Source: Leptolyngbya sp. FACHB-321
Lineage (GTDB): Bacteria; Cyanobacteriota; Cyanobacteriia; Leptolyngbyales; Leptolyngbyaceae
Direction of reading: 5' to 3'
Assembly: GCF_014695975.1 (NCBI RefSeq)
Contig: NZ_JACJPI010000065.1
Location: forward strand, 1 to 64,000
Length of the DNA: 64,000 bases
Of this stretch, positions 57,912-64,000 are shown piece by piece. Positions within the stretch are counted from its first letter, which is position 1, and every line of letters starts with the position of its first letter. A program made the translations under genes and the position numbers. Below the pieces are notes generated by a model. It did not search any database. It saw only the letters and a program-made list of their open reading frames with translations, and was not told the DNA's origin.

Positions 57912-59972
57912 ATGGATGAGCTGGATACGCGCGAATGGCTGCTAACGAATGGGTTGGGTAGTTTTGCCAGTGGCACGGTTTGTGATGCCCGTACACGCAC
58001 CTACCACGGTTGGCTCGTCGCGGCACTCGACCCACCCGCTCAACGAATGCTGTTGTTTTCTCACCTGGAAGCCAGCCTGGAAGTGGGCGGACTCATTTTT
58101 GCGCTTGGAACAAACTTCTGGCTCGCTAATCAGGTTGAGAAAGTTGAGCCGTTGGGCTACCGTCTGTTGCGTGAATTTAGCGTCGATCCTGTACCAACCT
58201 GGGTTTGGAGTTTAGGCGATCAGTGGCAGTTGCATCGTCAGATCATGATGCCCTACGGCATGGTGACAGAGGAGCGATCGCTCGAAGCCATGCCGCCTTT
58301 TGTCAATCGTGTGCTGGTGCAGTATCGCTATATGGGCAGCCAACAGGCGCTTTTGCGGCTGCGACCGATTATTGGCGATCGTGACTTCCATCAGCACCAG
58401 CAAGAAATACCTGCGCTTTCGTTCTCTCAGTTGATCAGTGCGAATCAAGTTTTTTTGCAAGCGCTACAGGCTGGTAAAACAGGGACACCCTGGAGTCTTT
58501 CCTGGAGCCAAGGGCAGTACCATCCTGAAGAAACCTGGTACTGGAGCTACTATTATCCTGTCGAAGCGCGTCGTGGCTTAGATTATTTGGAGGATTTATT
58601 TAGCCCTGGCTACTTAACGGTCTGGCTACAACCGGGTGAAACGGTCACGCTAGAAGCAAGGGTAGGTTTACCTTCCACAACTTTGCCAGACCAGCTTCCA
58701 GCGATCGTCGATTGGACAATGCAGGCAGAGCAACAGCGATTGGAGCAAGCATTCCTGCCCTTCCACGCTGTCTCATCTGTCTCTACTGCACCAGAAACAA
58801 TGGTGCTGTGGGAACGACTGCTACAAGCAAGCGATCGCTTCTTTGCCTGGCAACCCGTTCAGCAAACGCCGACGATCGTTGCGGGCTATCACTGGTTTGG
58901 TGATCGTAGCCGCGATACCTTGCTTTCCATACCCGGTTTGACCCTCACGACTGGACGGTTTTCGCTAGCCCGCAAAATGCTTGATCGGCTTGGGCGCTTG
59001 TGCTGTCAGGGGCTAATCCCCAACCTACTGCCTGTCTATGGTGGTGACGTCAGCTATCGCAACATTGATTGTGCGCTGTGGTGGATCGAAACACTGGGGC
59101 TTTATTTAGAAGCAACGCAAGATTGGGAGTTTTTGCTGGAGCAATACGAAGTCGTCAAGCAAATTTACAAAGCATTTACGACTGGTACCTTATATAACAT
59201 TCGCATTGATGCCTCCGACGGGCTGATTACCTGGGATGACACCAGTGTGCCGTTGACCTGGATGGATACGATCGTCGGGGGTGAAGCAGTTACCTTACGC
59301 AACGGTAAGCCAGTTGAGATTAATGCACTCTGGTACTCGGCACTCTGCTGGGCTACCCAGTGGGCGACCTTGCTGGCAGATCGCCCCGATGTCGAGAATG
59401 TCGATCGCCTCCTCAATCTGGCACGACGCTATGCTCAGCAGGCAGATCAGGTGAAAGCCTCAATGCAAAAGTTCTGGAATGCCCAGCAACGCTATTTCTA
59501 CGATCGCCTGGAGCCAAACGATCGCCTGGATGCCACGATCCGCCCTAATGCTGTACTGGCTTTATCACTGCACCACTGCGCGTTTTCCACCGAGCAGTCG
59601 CGTCAGGTGCTCTATACAGCACGCGCGCGACTCCTTACGCCCTACGGACTCCGCACGTTAGACCCAGCTGATCCTGCATATCACGGTATGTGCAACGGCA
59701 CCCCTGATCAGCGCGATCGTGCCTACCATCAGGGCACCGTCTGGAGCTGGCTCCTTGGTCCCTTTAGTCGTGCCTGGAGCCGCTTTTGTACCGCAGAAGG
59801 AGAACCACTGCCACTTGATTTACAGCCATTGTTAACGCACTTTCAGCACGAAGGCTGCTTTGATGCGATCGCCGAAATTTTTGATGGTGATGCACCCCAT
59901 CAACCGCGCGGCGCGATCGCCAGTGCCAGCGCGATCGCTGAACTGCTGCGCCAATGGGAGGAGTTGGTATAG
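57912..59972 (+). CDS. Amylo-alpha-1,6-glucosidase (glycogen debranching enzyme type)
   Basis: 686 residues. The N-terminal beta-domain (about 1-270) opens with REWLLTNGLGSFASGTV and TRTYHGWLVA, the glycogen-debranching N-domain signature. The C-terminal (alpha/alpha)6 barrel (about 290-680) has HWFGDRSRDTLLSIPG, SDGLITWDDTSVPLTWMD and GKPVEINALWYSALCW, as in GH133 enzymes, and ends GTVWSWLLGPFSRAW. In the barrel the usual GDRSRD and TWMD acids are present. It would hydrolyse alpha-1,6 branch points left after glycogen phosphorylase, supplying the sugar-phosphate pathways also encoded here. The start ATG 57912 is right before the domain. Confidence 0.95.
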   Translation: MDELDTREWLLTNGLGSFASGTVCDARTRTYHGWLVAALDPPAQRMLLFSHLEASLEVGGLIFALGTNFWLANQVEKVEPLGYRLLREFSVDPVPTWVWSLGDQWQLHRQIMMPYGMVTEERSLEAMPPFVNRVLVQYRYMGSQQALLRLRPIIGDRDFHQHQQEIPALSFSQLISANQVFLQALQAGKTGTPWSLSWSQGQYHPEETWYWSYYYPVEARRGLDYLEDLFSPGYLTVWLQPGETVTLEARVGLPSTTLPDQLPAIVDWTMQAEQQRLEQAFLPFHAVSSVSTAPETMVLWERLLQASDRFFAWQPVQQTPTIVAGYHWFGDRSRDTLLSIPGLTLTTGRFSLARKMLDRLGRLCCQGLIPNLLPVYGGDVSYRNIDCALWWIETLGLYLEATQDWEFLLEQYEVVKQIYKAFTTGTLYNIRIDASDGLITWDDTSVPLTWMDTIVGGEAVTLRNGKPVEINALWYSALCWATQWATLLADRPDVENVDRLLNLARRYAQQADQVKASMQKFWNAQQRYFYDRLEPNDRLDATIRPNAVLALSLHHCAFSTEQSRQVLYTARARLLTPYGLRTLDPADPAYHGMCNGTPDQRDRAYHQGTVWSWLLGPFSRAWSRFCTAEGEPLPLDLQPLLTHFQHEGCFDAIAEIFDGDAPHQPRGAIASASAIAELLRQWEELV

Positions 59973-60366
59973 GAAGAGGTGGTAAGTAGGAGGAGCAGAG
60001 GAAGCAAGAGGAGCAGAGAAAGCAGGAGTTTAAGTTCCGTGGAAATTTGTGGAATGTTCTGAGCAACCTTTTGCAAAGAGCAGTTCAGAGCGACGAGCCT
60101 GTGGCACTTTAGTGTTCTACGAGGTATAGCAGTCGAACATAACGTGAGGGCAGACATCAACCTTGAAACTTCCTTTGAGTAATACCAAATCTAAAACTAG
60201 ACGTTACAGATCAATCGAGCCACCCTCAATCCCTCTCCTCTTGGGAAAGAAACTTTGCCCTCATCCTCCATCCTTTTGCTATAGGCAGTGTCCCGAAGAG
60301 AGGTAATCGTTTGAGCTTACCGCTGCTCCCCCTGCTCCCATTGCTCCCAGACGCTGCCTCTTCTTC
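59973..60366. other. 390-bp convergent intergenic region
   Basis: It begins with purine-rich units (AGGAGCAGAG, AAGCAAGAGG; 59985-60030), then copy 3 of the dispersed repeat (60125-60283) and CTGCTCCC-type units (60320-60352). No gene seen. It lies between 3' ends, so terminators are expected; no classic hairpin plus T-run stands out. Confidence 0.6.
60125..60283. repeat. Dispersed repeat, copy 3 (longest)
   Basis: Starts TATAGCAGTCGAACATAACG, contains GCAGACATCAACCTTGAAAC and ends CCATCCTTTTGCTATA. The ends are inverted for 7 bp (TATAGCA / TGCTATA), as expected of a miniature inverted-repeat element. 159 bp, against about 70 and 95 bp for copies 1 and 2. Confidence 0.65.
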
Positions 60367-61149
60367 CTATGGCAAAAAGAACTGTAAAAGGGTGGCAAAC
60401 GCGCTGAGTAAGTTGATGCCAAAGCCATTTCCTTTTTTGGGTTTGGCTGGAGGAGTTTCTAATTCTTTAATCGACTGTTGAATGCCCTGTGCTGTTTTGG
60501 TGTCACCGCTGGCAGTGAACAATTTGTCTGCTTGTTTAAGGTCAGCGATCGCCCCTGTACGATCGCTCGTTTGGAGCCGCGCCAAGCCACGCCCCAGGTA
60601 TGCCTGAGCAAAATCTGGTTGCCGCGCTAGCGCCTGATTGAAGTTCTCAACGGCTGCCGCATAGTTTTTCTGTTCGCCATGAGCGACCGCCCACTTGTAA
60701 AAATCCTCTGCCTTACCAATCTCAGCAGGCAGACCGATCGCACCCTGCAACATTGCTTGCTCCAGATTAGCTCCTGCAACAGTCGCGTTAATCATGTAAG
60801 CATGGCGCAGGTCAACCGCATTTAAGTTTGCGCCATCAAGCTTTGCCTCAGTCAAATTGGCACCAGACAAACTGGCACCGACCAAAATTGCGCCACGCAA
60901 ATCGGCTCCCTGCAAGTTTGCCCGACTCAGATTTGCCTGAGTCAAGTCTGCCTGCCTCAGATCCGCACCACGCAAATCGGCGTATACCAAGCCAGCATTG
61001 CGTAATTCACAGCTAGAGCATTGCCTGGTTGCCAGCAGCTTTTGCGTATGCTCTAGGTTTTCTGCCCATACAGGCACCGCCATACTAGCTGTCAGAAAAG
61101 CTGTGAAGCCTACAGGAATTGCTGTTTTGCTTGGCAGGTTGAAACTCAT
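60367..61149 (-). CDS. Exported pentapeptide-repeat and TPR protein
   Basis: 260 residues. A signal peptide (ends VPVWA) is followed by a short CxxC-containing segment (RQCSSCEL), about 16 pentapeptide repeats (ADLRG, ADLRQ, ADLTQ, ANLSR, ANLQG...; residues 55-135) that should form a right-handed beta helix, and about two TPR units (KNYAAAVENFNQALARQPDF, about 155-230). The end is a hydrophobic tail (LLSAFATLLQFFLP). Such proteins are common in cyanobacteria; the function here is unknown, probably protein binding in the periplasm or thylakoid lumen. Confidence 0.92.
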   Translation of the reverse strand: MSFNLPSKTAIPVGFTAFLTASMAVPVWAENLEHTQKLLATRQCSSCELRNAGLVYADLRGADLRQADLTQANLSRANLQGADLRGAILVGASLSGANLTEAKLDGANLNAVDLRHAYMINATVAGANLEQAMLQGAIGLPAEIGKAEDFYKWAVAHGEQKNYAAAVENFNQALARQPDFAQAYLGRGLARLQTSDRTGAIADLKQADKLFTASGDTKTAQGIQQSIKELETPPAKPKKGNGFGINLLSAFATLLQFFLP

Positions 61150-61403
61150 GGCGATTGGCTAAAAAAGATTTGCAGCAGTGTCTCACTATTTAACTCTAAG
61201 TTGACGCTGACAGCACACCAACCCCAAAAATTCAAGCAATTTTTGCACCTTTATATAGATTAAAGATACAAAAGCACGGATGTTAGGCATAGAGAGTGAC
61301 CCATTTGCCTAATTAAGCAACGGTCAAAGGTTATCAGCAATGCCAGGTGAATGAGTAGTGGGCAAAGAAACAGGCAAGACCAGCGACATTTTTCTTTGAA
61401 TCT

Positions 61404-61781
61404 CTAGACATCCTGCTGGGTATTCAAATCAGCCATTAGGAGATTAATGCGTTCTGCAACATCAGCTCGTCCCTCAGGATCAGAGCCGTGTAGAAAAATA
61501 TCTAGAATAAACCAGCGACAAAGGTCGGGATCTGTGTTTACCAAGCTAAGAATCACCCCGTTGAGTACTTCTGTCGTCAAATGGTCAGGAAGGCGCTTCA
61601 GTTCATCTCGAATCACTAAAGCGTTGTCAAGCTCTTGAGTCTGATAAGCACTAGCAACAGCCTTAACAACCACTGCAATCAGCTCGTCTAGGTTTGGCTT
61701 GACATCATCCATACTGTTGGTCAAAAGTTCTAGCCACTTGCTAAAGAGTAAATTGGTCGGGTGCGATCGCCATCTGGGCAT
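61404..61781 (-). CDS. Small helical protein of unknown function
   Basis: 125 residues from ATG 61781; an internal ATG at 61712 (MDDVKPNLDELIAV) would give a 102-residue form that fits the soluble, acidic helical core better. No domain recognised. Features: LDNALVIRDELKRLPDHLTT and LVNTDPDLCRWFILDIF, an all-helix profile without signal or membrane segment. Divergent from the poly-HAMP kinase gene, which starts 250 bp away. Confidence 0.65.
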   Translation of the reverse strand: MPRWRSHPTNLLFSKWLELLTNSMDDVKPNLDELIAVVVKAVASAYQTQELDNALVIRDELKRLPDHLTTEVLNGVILSLVNTDPDLCRWFILDIFLHGSDPEGRADVAERINLLMADLNTQQDV

Positions 61782-62032
61782 TAGCAGTTGCTCTAGTCGT
61801 CTCGCTCGCTGAGTGGTAAGAGGGACGATAGGGAGTGTATGTATTCAATGCATCTTAGCTACTTAATCAGCATCTATCCTAGGAGAGACAGCCTAAAGCA
61901 GAGTACTGACATCATAATAAGTATTTAGAGTGACCCTAACGTTATTCTGGGGTAGATCTCTGGCTCTATCATTCGGTAGAGTTTGCATTGCCACCTGTTA
62001 AGAGTCATCGCACCTTCTAGAAGAATTAAGCC

Positions 62033-64000
62033 ATGTCAACTGCACAAGCACCAGTGAGCACAGACAATCTTGACCCCAAGCAGCTTTTGAGCGTTCTGGC
62101 AGAGGTTAAGAAGGGCAACTTCTCGGTACGAATGTCGATCGACCAAACAGGTATGGCTGGCAAAATTGCCGATACGCTCAACGACATCATTGAGATGAAT
62201 GAGCGGTTAAGCAACGAATTAGAGCACGTTAGTAACGTCGTTGGTAAAGAAGGCAAGATCAGTGAACGTGCCTCTTTAGGCAACGCGAAAGGCTCCTGGA
62301 AAGCCTGCGTAAACTCAGTCAACACGTTGGTTACAGATCTTGTGCAGCCCACAGCAGAGACCGCACGAGTAATTCGAGCGGTGGCAAATGGTGACCTCTC
62401 GCAAACGATCGCCACCGAAATTGAAGGCAGACCTCTGCAAGGAGAATTCCTTCAAACGGCTCGCATTGTCAACACAATGGTGGATCAGCTTAACTCCTTC
62501 GCTTCTGAAGTAACGCGGGTCGCGCGAGAAGTAGGTACTGAAGGCAAACTCGGCGTACAGGCAGAAGTCCGGGGCGTCGCAGGCACCTGGAAAGACCTCA
62601 CCGACAGCGTGAACTCGATGGCAGGCAACCTGACCGCACAGGTACGAAACATTGCGGAAGTAACCACTGCGGTGGCGAATGGCGACCTGTCCAAAAAAAT
62701 CACCGTGGATGTCAAAGGTGAAATTCTCGAGCTGAAAGACACGATCAACGTGATGGTGGATCAGCTCAACTCCTTTGCCTCTGAGGTCACGCGGGTGGCA
62801 CGGGAAGTGGGTACCGAAGGCAAACTGGGTGTGCAGGCAGAAGTCAAAGGTGTCGCAGGCACCTGGAAAGACCTGACCGACAGCGTGAACCTGATGGCAG
62901 GCAACCTGACCGCACAGGTACGAAACATTGCGGAAGTAACCACTGCGGTGGCGAATGGCGACCTGTCCAAAAAAATCACGGTGGATGTCAAAGGTGAAAT
63001 TCTCGAGCTGAAAAACACCGTCAACATCATGGTGGATCAGCTCAACTCCTTCGCCTCAGAAGTAACCAGGGTCGCGCGAGAAGTGGGCGCTGACGGCAAA
63101 CTGGGTGGTCAGGCAGAAGTCCGGGGTGTAGCAGGCACCTGGAAAGACCTGACGGACTCTGTAAACTTCATGGCAGGTAGTTTGACGGCGCAGGTGCGAA
63201 ACATTGCGGAAGTGACGACCGCTGTGGCAAACGGCGACCTGTCCAAAAAAATTACAGTGGATGTGAAAGGCGAAATTCTGGAGCTGAAGAACACGATCAA
63301 CACGATGGTGGATCAGCTCAACTCCTTCGCTTCTGAGGTCACGCGGGTCGCACGAGAAGTGGGTTCCGAAGGGAAACTGGGTGTGCAGGCACAAGTTCAG
63401 GGTGTAGCAGGCACTTGGAAAGACCTGACCGATAACGTGAACTCAATGGCAGGCAATTTGACGGGACAGGTACGAAATATTGCCGAAGTGGCAACGGCGA
63501 TCGCCAATGGTGACCTCTCCAAGAAAATCACGGTGGATGTCAAAGGCGAAATCCTGGAGCTAAAAAACACCATCAACATTATGGTGGATCAGCTTAACTC
63601 CTTCGCGTCTGAAGTGACGCGGGTCGCGCGGGAAGTGGGTTCCGAAGGCAAACTAGGTGGGCAAGCAGACGTAAAAGGCGTAGCAGGCACCTGGAAAGAC
63701 CTGACCGACTCCGTAAACTTCATGGCAGGCAGCTTGACTGCACAGGTACGAAACATTGCGGAAGTAACCACTGCGGTGGCGAATGGCGACCTGTCCAAAA
63801 AAATCACTGTGGATGTGAAAGGCGAAATCCTGGAGCTAAAAGACACGATCAACGTCATGGTGGATCAGCTCAACTCCTTCGCCTCTGAGGTGACGCGAGT
63901 GGCACGGGAAGTGGGTTCCGAAGGCAAACTGGGTGTGCAGGCAGACGTAAAAGGCGTAGCAGGCACCTGGAAAGACCTGACCGACAGTGTGAACTCGATG
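62033..64000 (+). CDS. Poly-HAMP sensor histidine kinase, N-terminal part (runs off window)
   Basis: ATG 62033 ([13 protein letters not shown]) opens a frame with no stop to the edge (656 codons). No membrane segment is seen at the start. After a more divergent first HAMP pair, the protein consists of nearly identical 92-residue units, each two HAMP modules ([66 protein letters not shown]). The same chain of HAMP units is known in fungal group III kinases (Nik1/Os-1) and bacterial relatives, where a kinase and often a receiver follow. Those parts should lie beyond 64000. A role in osmotic or stress sensing is only suggested by the fungal proteins. Confidence 0.93.
   Translation, partial: MSTAQAPVSTDNLDPKQLLSVLAEVKKGNFSVRMSIDQTGMAGKIADTLNDIIEMNERLSNELEHVSNVVGKEGKISERASLGNAKGSWKACVNSVNTLVTDLVQPTAETARVIRAVANGDLSQTIATEIEGRPLQGEFLQTARIVNTMVDQLNSFASEVTRVAREVGTEGKLGVQAEVRGVAGTWKDLTDSVNSMAGNLTAQVRNIAEVTTAVANGDLSKKITVDVKGEILELKDTINVMVDQLNSFASEVTRVAREVGTEGKLGVQAEVKGVAGTWKDLTDSVNLMAGNLTAQVRNIAEVTTAVANGDLSKKITVDVKGEILELKNTVNIMVDQLNSFASEVTRVAREVGADGKLGGQAEVRGVAGTWKDLTDSVNFMAGSLTAQVRNIAEVTTAVANGDLSKKITVDVKGEILELKNTINTMVDQLNSFASEVTRVAREVGSEGKLGVQAQVQGVAGTWKDLTDNVNSMAGNLTGQVRNIAEVATAIANGDLSKKITVDVKGEILELKNTINIMVDQLNSFASEVTRVAREVGSEGKLGGQADVKGVAGTWKDLTDSVNFMAGSLTAQVRNIAEVTTAVANGDLSKKITVDVKGEILELKDTINVMVDQLNSFASEVTRVAREVGSEGKLGVQADVKGVAGTWKDLTDSVNSM
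62477..64000 (+). repeat. 276-bp in-frame tandem repeat
   Basis: ATGGTGGATCAGCT recurs at 62477, 62753, 63029, 63305, 63581 and 63857, exactly 276 bp apart (92 codons), and the array runs off the window. Units are highly similar at DNA level, including at third codon positions, which points to recent duplication or conversion. Confidence 0.97.

Noticed and set aside
62477-64000. 276-bp tandem array considered as non-coding satellite
   Set aside because: The whole array is one open frame with a precise 92-residue HAMP period.
1-64000. tRNA, rRNA or intact insertion sequences
   Set aside because: None recognised by eye on either strand; a dedicated RNA search was not possible.

Overview
This window is cyanobacterial chromosome. 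The evidence is the very frequent GCGATCGC (HIP1-type) octamer and GCGATC/CGATCGC variants throughout, the fbp-tal-zwf-opcA block of the oxidative pentose phosphate pathway, an HstK-type Ser/Thr-plus-His kinase, a UPF0182 protein, a DUF3685-type regulator, a XisF-like recombinase and heptameric GGGGAGT-type tandem repeats. These repeats and the large signalling content suggest a filamentous, large-genome strain, which is an inference. No rRNA, tRNA, intact insertion sequence or CRISPR array was seen.

Layout. 1-7254 (minus) is the 5' part of a nonribosomal peptide synthetase with order A-T-C-A(PilZ-like insert)-T-C-A(cut by the window edge). A two-gene ABC exporter of NodI/NodJ type (7439-9213) is divergent from it. 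9419-18685 holds a giant HstK kinase, then a response regulator and a hybrid sensor kinase facing it. 18686-20600 is a gene graveyard: a kdpD with two stop codons and a frameshift, and a tail fragment of a LuxR-type regulator. An ammonium transporter follows (20610-22232), then 1.1 kb of mostly non-coding DNA with a possible Crp-family relic, a small membrane protein and a large UPF0182 protein. 27098-32521 (minus) is fbp-tal-zwf-opcA, which provides carbon flux and redox control around glucose-6-phosphate dehydrogenase. 33059-41230 holds a Na+/H+ antiporter with an RCK-like tail and three more signalling proteins, one of them a histidine kinase without its histidine. 41890-47284 holds a repeat-rich membrane protein, a MntA/HepT-type toxin-antitoxin pair beside a broken hsdS fragment, and a DUF3685 regulator. 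47320-53350 has an AMIN/Amidase_3-like cell-wall amidase, then a tight set (VOC protein, signal-peptidase-like protein lacking the catalytic Ser, XisF-like recombinase) and a PlsC-like acyltransferase. 53565-61781 has a large membrane protein, a small secreted protein, an HDAC-family deacetylase, a glycogen-debranching-type glucosidase, a pentapeptide-repeat/TPR protein and a small unknown. 62033 to the right edge is the start of a poly-HAMP sensor kinase built of near-identical 276-bp units.

The most unusual item is the PilZ-like module (about 2555-2290, minus) inside the second adenylation domain of the synthetase, at the A8-A9 junction where methyltransferase domains are usually inserted. 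If it binds c-di-GMP it would tie peptide synthesis directly to a second messenger. Other recurring themes are signalling or catalytic proteins that have lost a key residue (receiver D to A, kinase H to Q, signal peptidase S to A, recombinase R to E/D) and short cyanobacterial repeats that sit in frame inside loops of several proteins.
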